Shown: positions 49,215 to 57,786 of the stretch, in pieces
Layout of the letters: every line of letters starts with the position of its first letter
Position numbering within the stretch: position 1 is the first letter of the stretch
Source of the DNA: Saccharomonospora glauca K62
GTDB lineage: Bacteria > Actinomycetota > Actinomycetes > Mycobacteriales > Pseudonocardiaceae
Assembly (NCBI RefSeq): GCF_000243395.2
Contig: NZ_CM001484.1
Location: forward strand, 2,599,847-2,663,846
Length of the DNA: 64,000 nucleotides
Direction of reading: 5' to 3'
Position numbers and translations under genes: made by a program
Notes under the pieces: generated by a model
Database searches by the model: none
Told to the model about the DNA's origin: nothing
The model's input: only the letters and a program-made list of their open reading frames with translations

Positions 49215-50246
49215 ATGTCGGCACCGTATCGTGGACGCCAGCTCGCGAGCGCTTTGCTCGCCCTTCTCCTCCTGACGCTGACAGCCTGCTCCGGCGGCTC
49301 GACCTCCTCCGAGGACGCGGGGCCGCCCGCGGTGCGGCCCGAGCCGGACGCCTTGCCCGTCACCATCGAGCACCGTTACGGCTCCACCACCATCACCGAG
49401 CCCCCGAAGCGTGTGGTCAGCGTCGGCTACACCGACCACGACGCGCTGCTGGCCCTCGGCGTGAAACCGATCGCGACCACCCGGTGGTTCGGCGACCACC
49501 CCGGTGCCATCGGCCCCTGGGCGCGGGACGCGCTCGGCGACGCTTCCGATCCGACGGTGCTCAAGGACACCAACGGCGTCCAGTTCGAAAAGATCGCCTC
49601 GCTTGAACCGGACCTCATCGTCGGCCTGTACTCCGACCTCACCCGCTCGGAGTACGACACGTTGTCCCGGATCGCGCCCACGCTCGCGCCACCCGCGGGG
49701 CTGCCCGACTTCGGCATGCCGTGGCGAGACGTCACCACGACCATCGGCAAGGCCGTGGGCAAGCCTGCCGAGGCCCGGCGGCTCGTCGCCGACGTCGACC
49801 GGAAGTTGGAGCGGATTCGCGAGGAACACCCCGAGTTCGCGGGCGCCACGGCGGTCGTGGCGGCGCTGTGGGAGGGGTACTTCCTCTACGGTCCCGACGA
49901 TCCGCGTACCCGCCTGCTGTCCGATCTCGGCTTCGAACTTCCCTCCGATCTGGACTCGCTCGTGGGCGACCGGTACGGGGCCAGTGTCAGCGCCGAGAAC
50001 GCCGACGTGCTCGACAACGACGTGGTCGTGTGGCTCACCGACGACAAGGGCGCCGAGCTTCGTCGCGACCCCCTCTACCAGACCCTGCGCGTCGCGAAGG
50101 AGAAGCGGGAAGTGATCGTCGACAACAACGACGACTTCGGCAGCGCCTTCTCGCAGGTGTCCGTGCTCAGTGTGCCGTACGTCCTCGACCGGCTCGTACC
50201 GAAACTGGCCGCCGCCGTGGACGGCGACCCGTCCACCACCGGCTGA
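49215..50246 (+). CDS. Iron-siderophore-binding lipoprotein (FhuD/FepB-like)
   Basis: 343 residues. The signal peptide ends in lipobox LTAC; a helical-backbone periplasmic-binding fold follows (ITEPPKRVVSVGYTDHDALLALGVKPIATT, FEKIASLEPDLIVGLYSDLTRSEYDTLSRIAPTLAPP). The FepB-like domain binds ferric siderophores for an ABC importer. No permease or ATPase gene adjoins it, so it must use components elsewhere. The IdeR box just before the ATG at 49215 supports an iron role. Confidence 0.88.
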   Translation: MSAPYRGRQLASALLALLLLTLTACSGGSTSSEDAGPPAVRPEPDALPVTIEHRYGSTTITEPPKRVVSVGYTDHDALLALGVKPIATTRWFGDHPGAIGPWARDALGDASDPTVLKDTNGVQFEKIASLEPDLIVGLYSDLTRSEYDTLSRIAPTLAPPAGLPDFGMPWRDVTTTIGKAVGKPAEARRLVADVDRKLERIREEHPEFAGATAVVAALWEGYFLYGPDDPRTRLLSDLGFELPSDLDSLVGDRYGASVSAENADVLDNDVVVWLTDDKGAELRRDPLYQTLRVAKEKREVIVDNNDDFGSAFSQVSVLSVPYVLDRLVPKLAAAVDGDPSTTG

Positions 50247-50272
50247 GCGTCGGTGCGTGCGAGGATGCGGCC

Positions 50273-51298
50273 ATGACGTACGTCGCTGCTTCCACACGCT
50301 ACGACTCCATGCCCTACCGGCACTGCGGCCGTTCGGGGTTGAAGCTGCCCGCGATCTCCCTCGGCCTGTGGCACAACTTCGGCGACGACCGGCCGCTGGA
50401 GACCCAGCGCGCGATCCTGCGCCGTGCCTTCGACCTGGGGATCACCCACTTCGACCTCGCGAACAACTACGGCCCGCCCTACGGCTCGGCCGAGGAGAAC
50501 TTCGGCCGCGTGCTCGCCACCGACTTCAAGCCCTATCGCGACGAGCTCGTCATCTCGACGAAGGCCGGGTACGACATGTGGCCGGGCCCGTACGGGGAGG
50601 GTGGTTCGCGCAAGTACCTGCTGGCAAGTCTGGACGCGAGTCTTGCCCGGATGGGTCTGGACTACGTGGACATCTTCTACTCGCACCGGTTCGATCCGGA
50701 CACCCCGCTCGAAGAGACGATGGGGGCGCTCGACGCGGCCGTGCGGCAGGGCAAGGCACTGTACGTCGGGATTTCCTCGTACTCCGCGGAGAAAACGGCA
50801 GAGGCCGTGGCGATCCTGAAGGAGCTGGGGACGCCGCTGCGCATCCACCAGCCCTCGTACTCGATGCTCAACCGCTGGATCGAGGGCGGTCTACTGGACG
50901 TGCTGGAGCGGGAGGGGGTGGGCTGCATCGGCTTCTCCCCGCTGGCGCAGGGCCTGCTCACCGATCGCTACCTGAACGGCATTCCCGAGGGATCACGGGC
51001 GAGCCGGAACAGCTCGCTGCCGACCGAGTTCCTGTCCGAGGACAACCTCGCGAAGGTGCGGGCGTTGAGCGAGATCGCGAAGCGGCGCGGGCAGTCGCTG
51101 GCGCAGCTCGCCATCGCGTGGACCCTGCGGGACCCGCGCATGACGTCGGTGGTGTTGGGCGCGAGCAGTGTCGAGCAGTTGGAGAACAACGTGGCCGCGC
51201 TCGACAACCTCGCGTTCACGCCGGAGGAACTCGCCGAGATCGACCGCTACGCCACCGAGTCGGGCATCAACCTCTGGGCGGCCTCCAGCGCGCACTGA
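50273..51298 (+). CDS. Aldo/keto reductase, YghZ-like
   Basis: 341 residues. The barrel signature ITHFDLANNYGPPYGSAEENFG carries the catalytic Asp and Tyr, VISTKAGYDMWPGPYGEGGS the Lys. The GGSRKYLLASLDASLARMGLDYVDIFYSHRFD block and IHQPSYSMLNRWIE match the YghZ / L-glyceraldehyde-3-phosphate reductase group (AKR14). The start is 26 bases after the siderophore-binding gene; a strong hairpin follows. The natural substrate in actinobacteria is not known. Confidence 0.9.
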   Translation: MTYVAASTRYDSMPYRHCGRSGLKLPAISLGLWHNFGDDRPLETQRAILRRAFDLGITHFDLANNYGPPYGSAEENFGRVLATDFKPYRDELVISTKAGYDMWPGPYGEGGSRKYLLASLDASLARMGLDYVDIFYSHRFDPDTPLEETMGALDAAVRQGKALYVGISSYSAEKTAEAVAILKELGTPLRIHQPSYSMLNRWIEGGLLDVLEREGVGCIGFSPLAQGLLTDRYLNGIPEGSRASRNSSLPTEFLSEDNLAKVRALSEIAKRRGQSLAQLAIAWTLRDPRMTSVVLGASSVEQLENNVAALDNLAFTPEELAEIDRYATESGINLWAASSAH

Positions 51299-51320
51299 CC
51301 GCGCCGTTCCCCGTCCTCAC

Positions 51321-51357
51321 CGGCCACCGCCACGGGCTCGGCCCGTGGCGGTGGCCG
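51321..51357 (+). terminator. Strong terminator hairpin after the aldo/keto reductase
   Basis: 17-base perfect stem (CGGCCACCGCCACGGGC and its complement) with a TCG loop, 22 bases after the stop codon and without a T-run. This type is common in high-GC actinobacteria. It insulates the P450 operon downstream. Confidence 0.85.
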
Positions 51358-51407
51358 CTTCAGTTCGCGGCGAACTGAGCCTTCGGCCCCGCTCCCTTTT
51401 CGTGAAT

Positions 51408-51427
51408 TAAGTCAATTGCTTGACTTA
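51408..51427. promoter_or_regulatory. Probable TetR operator of the P450 operon
   Basis: TAAGTCAA-TTGC-TTGACTTA, a perfect 8-4-8 inverted repeat in a locally AT-rich stretch. It overlaps TTGACT, a likely -35 box, and lies 58 bases before the first P450 start. The TetR gene at 52708 is the obvious binder. Confidence 0.7.
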
Positions 51428-51485
51428 GATTCGGGATAGCGCTTCACTGTCAGTACACCTTGCCATTACGGAGAGGATCGGCATA

Positions 51486-52697
51486 GTGGCTGACAGTGAA
51501 TCCGTCCTGGACTACCCGATACCGAATCCCACGGCACTCGAACCGCCCCCCGAGTGGGCGCGGTTGCGCAGAGAATGTCCCGTCGCCAAGATCCGACTGC
51601 CGAGCGGAGACGAAGCCACCCTCCTGACGCGATACGCCGACGTGAAACAGGTACTGGCGGATCCACGGTTCACCCGGCAACTCGATACGCGGGCCGGCGC
51701 CGCGCGCGTCGCGGCGAACGAATCGGGCGGGGTGTTCAACAGCTCGATGGCCTCGGTCATCCCCCAGGCCGGGCCGGGTCACCGGCGCTGGCGCACCAAG
51801 GTCGGCCGCTGGTTCACCGCCAAGCGGATGGCCGCGTTGCGCCCCCGCATCTCGGCGATGGCCGAGCAACTCATCGACGAGATGGTGGAGCGAGGACACC
51901 CCGCCGACCTCAGGGCCGCCTTGGGCTTCCCGCTTCCGGTGTGGGTGATCTGCGATCTCCTCGGCGTGCCCAACTCCGACCGCGATCGCTTCTCCTACTG
52001 GTCCGACACCCTGCTGAACCTCACGAAGTACGACCAGGCCGAGATCGACGCCGCGCAGGCCGCGTTCGTCGAGTACATGAGCGCGCACGTGGCCGCTCGG
52101 CGTGCCGAACCCGGTGACGACCTGCTGAGTTCGCTCATCACCGAGGACGCCGAGGACCCGATGTCCGACGAGGAACTCATCACCACCGGTCTCGGTCTCC
52201 TCGTCGCGGGTCACGAGACCACGGCGAACATGATCGGCAAGATGGTCGGCATGCTGCTGTCCGACCGGAGCCGCTGGGAGCAGTTGCTCGAAAACCCCTC
52301 CCTCGTGCGCACTGCCGTGGAGGAATCGCTGCGGTTCGACGCCAATCCGGGCGTCGGGCTTCCCCGCTTCATCAGCGAGGACATCGAACTCTCCGACACC
52401 GTCGTGCCGGGCGGCACCACGGTGATGTGCAGCATGGGCGCCGCCAACCGGGACGAGAACGCGTTCGACCACGCCGACGAGATGGATCTCTCCCGCAGTC
52501 CCAACCCGCATCTGGCGTTCGGCTCCGGCGCGCACTCGTGCCTCGGTCAGGCGCTCGCCAGGACGGAGTTGCAGACCGTCCTCGACGTGCTGTTGCGTCG
52601 CCTGCCCACACTGGAGCTCGCCGTCGACGCCTCCGAGCTCGAACGTGTCGAAGGACTTGTGGTGGGAGGGTTGGCCACGCTGCCCGTGCGTTGGTGA
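51486..52697 (+). CDS. Cytochrome P450 (first of two)
   Basis: 403 residues of soluble bacterial class I P450. I-helix GLLVAGHETTANM, K-helix EESLR, and heme loop FGSGAHSCLGQALAR with Cys 352 as ligand. The overall pattern resembles CYP105/CYP107-like actinobacterial enzymes. GGAGAGG precedes the GTG at 51486. It is the first gene of an operon with TetR, ferredoxin, reductase, second P450 and second ferredoxin. The substrate is not predictable. Confidence 0.92.
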   Translation: MADSESVLDYPIPNPTALEPPPEWARLRRECPVAKIRLPSGDEATLLTRYADVKQVLADPRFTRQLDTRAGAARVAANESGGVFNSSMASVIPQAGPGHRRWRTKVGRWFTAKRMAALRPRISAMAEQLIDEMVERGHPADLRAALGFPLPVWVICDLLGVPNSDRDRFSYWSDTLLNLTKYDQAEIDAAQAAFVEYMSAHVAARRAEPGDDLLSSLITEDAEDPMSDEELITTGLGLLVAGHETTANMIGKMVGMLLSDRSRWEQLLENPSLVRTAVEESLRFDANPGVGLPRFISEDIELSDTVVPGGTTVMCSMGAANRDENAFDHADEMDLSRSPNPHLAFGSGAHSCLGQALARTELQTVLDVLLRRLPTLELAVDASELERVEGLVVGGLATLPVRW

Positions 52698-52707
52698 TGA
52701 TGCCTGC

Positions 52708-53373
52708 ATGGCAGTGAGGACGATCAGGAGCACGCGGGCCGTCGCCACCCGCAACCGCATCCTGGACACCGCGGAACGACTATTTGCCGAGTACGGTGTC
52801 ACGGCGGTGTCCAACCGGCAGATCAGCGAGGCGGCAGGCCAGGGCAACAACACGGCGGTCGGGTACCACTTCGGAACGAAAGTGGACCTCGTGCGCGCCA
52901 TCGTGCGCAGGCACAACGAGGACGTCGAACGACGGCGTCTGGAGATGGTGGAGCGGGCGGCCGACTCGCTCGACCCGCGCGACTGGGTGGCGTGTCTCGT
53001 CCACCCGATCGCCGATCACCTCGCCGAATCGGGCAGCCCGACATGGTTCGCGCGGTTCGGTGCCCAGGTGACGACCGACCCCGTGCTCCGGGAGATCATG
53101 TACGAGGAGTCGTTGAGCTCCCCCTCACTGGTGCGCACCCTCGACGGGCTCCAGCGCTGCCTTCCCGAGCTACCGACCGAGGTGAAGCTTGAACGCGGCG
53201 CGATGACCCGTCAGTTGATCGTGCACATGTTCGCCGAACGAGAGCGTGCTCTCGCCGAGCTGACCGCCACCCCACGCGCCAGTTGGCACGACGCCGCCTC
53301 CGGGTTGGTCGACGCCATCGTGGGGTTGTGGTCGGCTCCCGTCACGCCCCGAAACGGACCGGAACCCACGTAA
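52708..53373 (+). CDS. TetR-family regulator within the P450 operon
   Basis: 221 residues. The helix-turn-helix VSNRQISEAAGQGNNTAVGYHFGTKVDLVRAIVRRH (about 34-69) is followed by an unassigned ligand domain (PTWFARFGAQVTTDPVLREIMYEE). It is 10 bases after the first P450 stop and 12 before the ferredoxin, so it is probably co-transcribed and autoregulated through the palindrome at 51408-51427. The inducer is plausibly a P450 substrate. Confidence 0.87.
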   Translation: MAVRTIRSTRAVATRNRILDTAERLFAEYGVTAVSNRQISEAAGQGNNTAVGYHFGTKVDLVRAIVRRHNEDVERRRLEMVERAADSLDPRDWVACLVHPIADHLAESGSPTWFARFGAQVTTDPVLREIMYEESLSSPSLVRTLDGLQRCLPELPTEVKLERGAMTRQLIVHMFAERERALAELTATPRASWHDAASGLVDAIVGLWSAPVTPRNGPEPT

Positions 53374-53385
53374 CCGGAGGACCGC

Positions 53386-53583
53386 ATGAAGATCAGTGTC
53401 GACGAGGACAAGTGCTGTGGCGCGGGACAGTGCGTGCTACTCGCACCGGAGGTGTTCGACCAACGCGAGGACGACGGAATCGTCGTGCTCCTCGACCCCG
53501 CACCCGGTGAGGAACTCCACGCCGCGGCCCGCGAGGCCGCCAGCGTCTGCCCCGCCGCCGCGATCACCGTGAGCGAGGAATGA
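53386..53583 (+). CDS. 3Fe-4S-type ferredoxin (first)
   Basis: 65 residues. Cluster cysteines are C10 and C16 in DKCCGAGQC and a third in ASVCPAAAI, the C-x5-C...CP pattern of P450-partner [3Fe-4S] ferredoxins. An extra cysteine at position 11 is unusual. GGAGG precedes the ATG. It overlaps the reductase gene by ATGA. It should pass electrons from the reductase to one or both P450s. Confidence 0.93.
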   Translation: MKISVDEDKCCGAGQCVLLAPEVFDQREDDGIVVLLDPAPGEELHAAAREAASVCPAAAITVSEE

Positions 53584-54770
53584 GCGCCCTCTCCAGCGTC
53601 CTGGTGATCGGCGCGTCGGCCGCGGGGCTGTCGACGGCCGACGCGCTACGACGGCAGGGCTTCCGGGGAAAACTCACCCTGGTGGGAGCCGAACCCCATC
53701 TCCCCTACGACCGGCCACCACTGTCGAAACAGGTCCTGGCCGGAACGTGGGAGCCCGACCGGACCAGGCTGCGAAGCGAAACAGCACTGTCCGCATTGGA
53801 CGCGGAATTCCTGCTCGGTGATCCGGCCGTCGCCCTCGACGTCACCGACCGCGTCGTGCACACCGCCTCCGGCCGGGCACTGCGGGCCGACGCGCTCGTG
53901 ATCGCCACGGGCGCCGAACCACGCCGGTTGCCGGGCGGGGACGACCTCGCCGGGGTACACGTGTTGCGCACCCTCGACGACGCTCTCACGCTGCGGGCCT
54001 CGCTGACCCCCTCCCGCAGGGTCGTCGTGGTGGGCGAGGGCGTGCTCGGAGCCGAAGTCTGCGCGACCGCCCGGACCCTCGGCGCGACCGTCACCATGGT
54101 CGGTCCCCAGCCCGCCCCGCTGGCGAGTCAGCTCGGCCCCTTGGTGTCCGGGCTCCTGGCCGACCTGCACGTCCGGCACGGGGTCGAGCTGGCCCTCGGG
54201 CACGCCGTCGACGGGCTCGTCGGCGAGGAAGGCCGGGTCACGGGTGTGCGGCTGGACGACGGTCGGGTGCTGCCCGCCGACGTCGTCGTCGTGGCCGTCG
54301 GAGCGACACCGGCGACCGCGTGGCTTCGGGACAGTGGCCTCGCGATCGACGACGGCGTGGTGTGTGACTCCCGCTGCCGGGCGGCGGAGGGCGTCTACGC
54401 CGTCGGCGACGTCGCCCGCTGGCGGCACCCCGCTCTCGACACTCCCCTTCGGCTGGAGAACCGCACCAACGCCACCGAACAGGCACAGGTGGTGGCCGCG
54501 AATCTCCTCGGGGAGGACCGCGGGTACGCGCCCGTTCCCTACTACTGGACCGACCAGTTCGACACCAAGATCCAGGTGTTCGGTCTGCCCTCGGCGACAG
54601 ACGAGGCCACGGTGGTGGACGGTGATCCGGCGGACCGGCGATTCGTGGTCCGCTGCACGAGAGCGGGCACCGTCACCGGCGTCATCGGTTGGAGGATGCC
54701 CAAACAGACCCGGCTGCGGCGCGCCGAGGTCGCCGACGCGCTCTCCGCGGCCGCCCTGCGATCGGTCTGA
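53580..54770 (+). CDS. FAD/NAD-dependent ferredoxin reductase
   Basis: 396 residues. FAD-binding start VLVIGASAAGLSTADALRRQGF (about 6-27), NAD-binding VVVVGEGVLGAEVCATARTLG, and the second FAD motif GVYAVGDVARWRHP near residue 275. The C-terminal YYWTDQFDTKIQVFG segment is typical of ferredoxin/rubredoxin/putidaredoxin-reductase-like proteins. ATGA overlap with the ferredoxin shows coupled synthesis. It is the only reductase in the cluster and probably serves both ferredoxins. Confidence 0.92.
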   Translation: MSALSSVLVIGASAAGLSTADALRRQGFRGKLTLVGAEPHLPYDRPPLSKQVLAGTWEPDRTRLRSETALSALDAEFLLGDPAVALDVTDRVVHTASGRALRADALVIATGAEPRRLPGGDDLAGVHVLRTLDDALTLRASLTPSRRVVVVGEGVLGAEVCATARTLGATVTMVGPQPAPLASQLGPLVSGLLADLHVRHGVELALGHAVDGLVGEEGRVTGVRLDDGRVLPADVVVVAVGATPATAWLRDSGLAIDDGVVCDSRCRAAEGVYAVGDVARWRHPALDTPLRLENRTNATEQAQVVAANLLGEDRGYAPVPYYWTDQFDTKIQVFGLPSATDEATVVDGDPADRRFVVRCTRAGTVTGVIGWRMPKQTRLRRAEVADALSAAALRSV

Positions 54771-54794
54771 ACGACTTTCCACGGGAGATCTCGA

Positions 54795-56024
54795 ATGACA
54801 AGCACCGCCTCGCAGACCCGCGAGGACACCGCGATTCCCGAATACCCCATGCCCCGCGCCGCGGGCTGTCCGTTCGACCCGCCGCCGCTTCTGAAGGAGC
54901 TCCAGCAGCGCACTCCCCTGACGAAGGTACGGCTGCGGGACGGCCGCACGGCGTGGCTCGTGACGCGCTACGCCGACCAGCGCAAGTTGCTGGCCGACCC
55001 GCGCATGAGCTCCGACGCCACCAACCCCGGCTACCCGCGACCGGCGGCACGCGTCGCAGGGGGAGGCTCGTCGGTCAGCTTCATCCTCATGGACGACCCG
55101 GAGCACGCGCGGCTGCGGCGCATGGTCACGGCGCCGTTCACGGTGCGCAGAGTGCGGGCGATGCGCCCCCGGATCCAGGCCATCGTGGACGGTTTGATCG
55201 ACGACCTGCTCGCCGGGCCGAAGCCGGTCGACCTCGTCGAGGCGTTCGCGCTCCCGGTGCCGTCACTGGTGATCTGCGAACTGCTCGGTGTTCCCTACTC
55301 CGACCACGACTTCTTCCAGCAGCGCAGTAAGGTGGTCATCAAACTGGGCACCGCGCAACGGGAACGGATGGCCGCGCTCGGCGAGCTCGCCGACTACCTC
55401 GACGGGCTGATGGGTGACAAGCTCGCCGACCCCGCCGACGACCTGCTGTCGGGCCTCGCCGAACGCGTGCGTGCCGGGGAGTTGACCCGGCAGGAGGCCG
55501 CGCGGATGGGCGTGTTGTTGCTCATCGCGGGGCACGAGACGACCGCGAACATGATCGCGCTGGGCACGGCGGTCCTGTTGCAGCACCCCGATCAGCTCGC
55601 GTTGCTGCGCGACACCGACGATCCCGCCGTCGTCGACTCGGCCGTGGAGGAGTTGCTGCGCTACCTCCACATCACGCACAACGGCAGGCGGCGGGTCGCG
55701 CTCGCCGACATCGAGTTCGCGGGGCAGGTCATTCGCGCGGGAGACGGGGTCATCTTCCCCAACGACATCGGCAACCGTGACCCGGAGGCCTTCCCCGACC
55801 CCGACCGGCTCGATCTTCGCCGGGACGCGCGTCACCATGTGGCGTTCGGGTTCGGGGTACACCAATGCCTCGGCCAGTCACTCGCGCGGCAGGAGTTGAG
55901 CGTCGTCTACGGCACTCTCTACCGGCGTGTTCCGACCCTGCGGCTCGCCACGGAGCTGGATCGGATTCCGTTCAAACACGACGGTTTGGTGTACGGCGTG
56001 TACGAGCTGCCGGTGACCTGGTGA
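54795..56024 (+). CDS. Cytochrome P450 (second)
   Basis: 409 residues. I-helix LLIAGHETTANMIAL, K-helix EELLR, and heme loop FGFGVHQCLGQSLARQEL with Cys 358. The sequence differs clearly from the first P450, so it is not a recent duplicate. CYP105-like features include MPRAAGCPFDPPP at the N-terminus. It is followed after 17 bases by its own ferredoxin gene. Confidence 0.92.
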   Translation: MTSTASQTREDTAIPEYPMPRAAGCPFDPPPLLKELQQRTPLTKVRLRDGRTAWLVTRYADQRKLLADPRMSSDATNPGYPRPAARVAGGGSSVSFILMDDPEHARLRRMVTAPFTVRRVRAMRPRIQAIVDGLIDDLLAGPKPVDLVEAFALPVPSLVICELLGVPYSDHDFFQQRSKVVIKLGTAQRERMAALGELADYLDGLMGDKLADPADDLLSGLAERVRAGELTRQEAARMGVLLLIAGHETTANMIALGTAVLLQHPDQLALLRDTDDPAVVDSAVEELLRYLHITHNGRRRVALADIEFAGQVIRAGDGVIFPNDIGNRDPEAFPDPDRLDLRRDARHHVAFGFGVHQCLGQSLARQELSVVYGTLYRRVPTLRLATELDRIPFKHDGLVYGVYELPVTW

Positions 56025-56041
56025 CCCACGAGAGGACAGAC

Positions 56042-56236
56042 ATGAAGATCACCGTTGACCAGGACAAGTGCGTCGCTTCCGGACAGTGCGTCGTCGCCGC
56101 GGAGCGGGTGTTCGACCAGCGCGAGGAGGACGGCGTCGTGGTGCTGCTCGATGCCGAGCCACCGGCAGAACGGGCCGAGGACGTCCGGCGGGCCGCGTCG
56201 ATGTGCCCCGCGCTGGCCATCCACGTCCGGGGGTGA
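56042..56236 (+). CDS. 3Fe-4S-type ferredoxin (second)
   Basis: 64 residues. Cysteines at 10 and 16 in DKCVASGQC and a third in ASMCPALAI. It is similar to the first ferredoxin (VFDQREEDGVVVLLD against VFDQREDDGIVVLLD) but lacks the extra Cys. Its position directly after the second P450 suggests dedicated pairing. It ends the operon, 3 bases from the convergent kinase gene. Confidence 0.93.
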   Translation: MKITVDQDKCVASGQCVVAAERVFDQREEDGVVVLLDAEPPAERAEDVRRAASMCPALAIHVRG

Positions 56237-56239
56237 GGT

Positions 56240-57157
56240 CTAGCGCAGTGCCGTTCCTCGGGAGGAGCCGATCAGGTCCAGCTCCGCCCGAGTGGGCAGT
56301 CCCTCCCAGTCGCCACGGGTGGCGACGGCGAAGGCTCCGCACGCGGTGCCGCGGGCGAGTCGTTCCGCGAGGTCGAGCCCGTCGAGCCAACCGGAAAGGT
56401 AGCCCGCCGTGAAGGCGTCTCCCGCCCCCACGGAGTCCACGACGGACACCTCGTGGGCGGGAGCGTGCCACGTACCGTCCGGGGTGGTGACCGACGCGCC
56501 CTCGGCGCCGCGTTTGGTGACCACCTCGGCCACCCCGTGCCGCAGCAGGTCGCTCACTCCGCCGACGAGCGCGAGTTCGTCGGGCGAACCGACCACCACG
56601 GTGGCGCGGCGTGCCAGCGGGGTGAGCACGCGGGCGGCGTCCTCGGCCGACCACAGTCGCGACCGGAAGTTGACGTCGAAGGAGATCGCCGAGCCGATCT
56701 CGGCGGCGCGGTCGCACGCCGCCACCACGGCCTCCCACGCCGTGGTGCTCAACGCCGGGGTGATGCCGCTGAGGTGCACCAGTCGAGTGCCGCCGTCCAA
56801 AGCGGACACCACGTCGTCGGGCCCGAGCCGCGACCCGGCCGAGCCGGCGCGGTAGTACTGGACCCGCGTCACGTCGGGAAGCCGCTGTTCGAACAGCACG
56901 AGCCCCGTCGGCGCGTCGTCCTCCCGCACCGTGGACGTGTCCACCTCCTCGGCACGCAAGGTACGCACCACGAGCGCGCCCGGCTCGTCCCGGCCCACGC
57001 GTCCGGCCCAGCGGACCCGGTGCCCGAGCCGGGACAGTCCCACCGCGACGGTGGATTCGGCACCGGCGACGGACACGCGCGCCGTCGTGCCGAGGCGAAG
57101 CAGTCCGTCGGCCCGCATCGCCACCATCGTCTCGCCCAGTGTCACGACGTCCATCAC
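56240..57157 (-). CDS. kdgK: PfkB-family sugar kinase, 2-keto-3-deoxygluconate kinase-like
   Basis: 305 residues. Ribokinase-fold motifs: VAGAESTVAVGLSRLG near the N-terminus and VDSVGAGDAFTAGYLSGWLDG (catalytic Asp) at about 243-263. LGETMVAMRADG and HLSGITPALS recall KDG kinases. It phosphorylates 2-keto-3-deoxy-aldonate for the aldolase encoded just upstream, whose stop overlaps this start (GTGA). Galactonate- versus gluconate-derived substrate is undecided. Confidence 0.87.
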   Translation of the reverse strand: MMDVVTLGETMVAMRADGLLRLGTTARVSVAGAESTVAVGLSRLGHRVRWAGRVGRDEPGALVVRTLRAEEVDTSTVREDDAPTGLVLFEQRLPDVTRVQYYRAGSAGSRLGPDDVVSALDGGTRLVHLSGITPALSTTAWEAVVAACDRAAEIGSAISFDVNFRSRLWSAEDAARVLTPLARRATVVVGSPDELALVGGVSDLLRHGVAEVVTKRGAEGASVTTPDGTWHAPAHEVSVVDSVGAGDAFTAGYLSGWLDGLDLAERLARGTACGAFAVATRGDWEGLPTRAELDLIGSSRGTALR

Positions 57158-57786
57158 GCCGCACCCCCTCGCCGTGCGGCGGCGACGAACGCCGTGGCGC
57201 GTTCCCGCAGTGCCGCGATGTCACCGCCGTGCGGGGCGTCGCCGGTGAGCGGGCTGCCCACACCGACGGCCAGCGCGCCCGCCTCCAGGTAACGCGGCAC
57301 GTCGGCCAGGCCCACGCCGCCGACCGGGACCAGGGCGGCGTCCGGGAAGGGGTCACGCAGCGCCGCGACATACGCCGGGCCGAGGGTGGCGGCGGGAAAG
57401 ACCTTCACCGCGGTGGCCCCGGCCTCGCGGGCGGCGACGATCTCGGTCGGTGTCATGGCGCCGGCCAGCACCGGCAGGCCGAGCTCCACGGCCGTGGTCA
57501 CCCCGCCGCCGAGGGCGGGCGTGACGGCGAACGTGGCTCCGGCGTCGCGGGCACGGCGGGCGTCGTCGGCCGTGACCACGGTTCCCGCTCCCACGCGCAC
57601 GTCGTCGCCGAGCTCGGCGACCACGCGGTTCAGGACGGTGAGCGCGTCCGTCGACGTCAGCGACACCTCCACGAGCGTGACTCCCGCCTCCGCCAGGACC
57701 TCCGCCGTGCGGACGCAGGCGTCGGGGTCGCTGCCGCGGATGATGGCCAGCAGTCGTCGCGCCGCGAGCGCCTCACGCAGGTTCAT
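57154..57786 (-). CDS. eda: 2-keto-3-deoxy-6-phosphogluconate aldolase
   Basis: 210 residues. Class I aldolase: Schiff-base Lys 128 in ATAVKVFPAATLGP, general-acid Glu 40 in VEVSLTS, and VGAGTVV and VPVGGV phosphate-site loops. It cleaves KDPG (or the galacto epimer) to pyruvate and glyceraldehyde 3-phosphate. Overlaps with both neighbours (gntR by ATGA, kinase by GTGA) make a tight three-gene module. Confidence 0.93.
   Translation of the reverse strand: MNLREALAARRLLAIIRGSDPDACVRTAEVLAEAGVTLVEVSLTSTDALTVLNRVVAELGDDVRVGAGTVVTADDARRARDAGATFAVTPALGGGVTTAVELGLPVLAGAMTPTEIVAAREAGATAVKVFPAATLGPAYVAALRDPFPDAALVPVGGVGLADVPRYLEAGALAVGVGSPLTGDAPHGGDIAALRERATAFVAAARRGGAA

Noticed and set aside
53646-55106. 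Minus-strand frame of nearly 490 codons across the ferredoxin reductase and second P450
   Set aside because: It is opposite two genes with clear catalytic motifs, with no recognisable domain and a shadow-like composition.
51486-56236. P450 cluster as part of a secondary-metabolite biosynthetic cluster
   Set aside because: No polyketide, peptide synthetase, terpene or tailoring core genes lie within several kilobases on either side.
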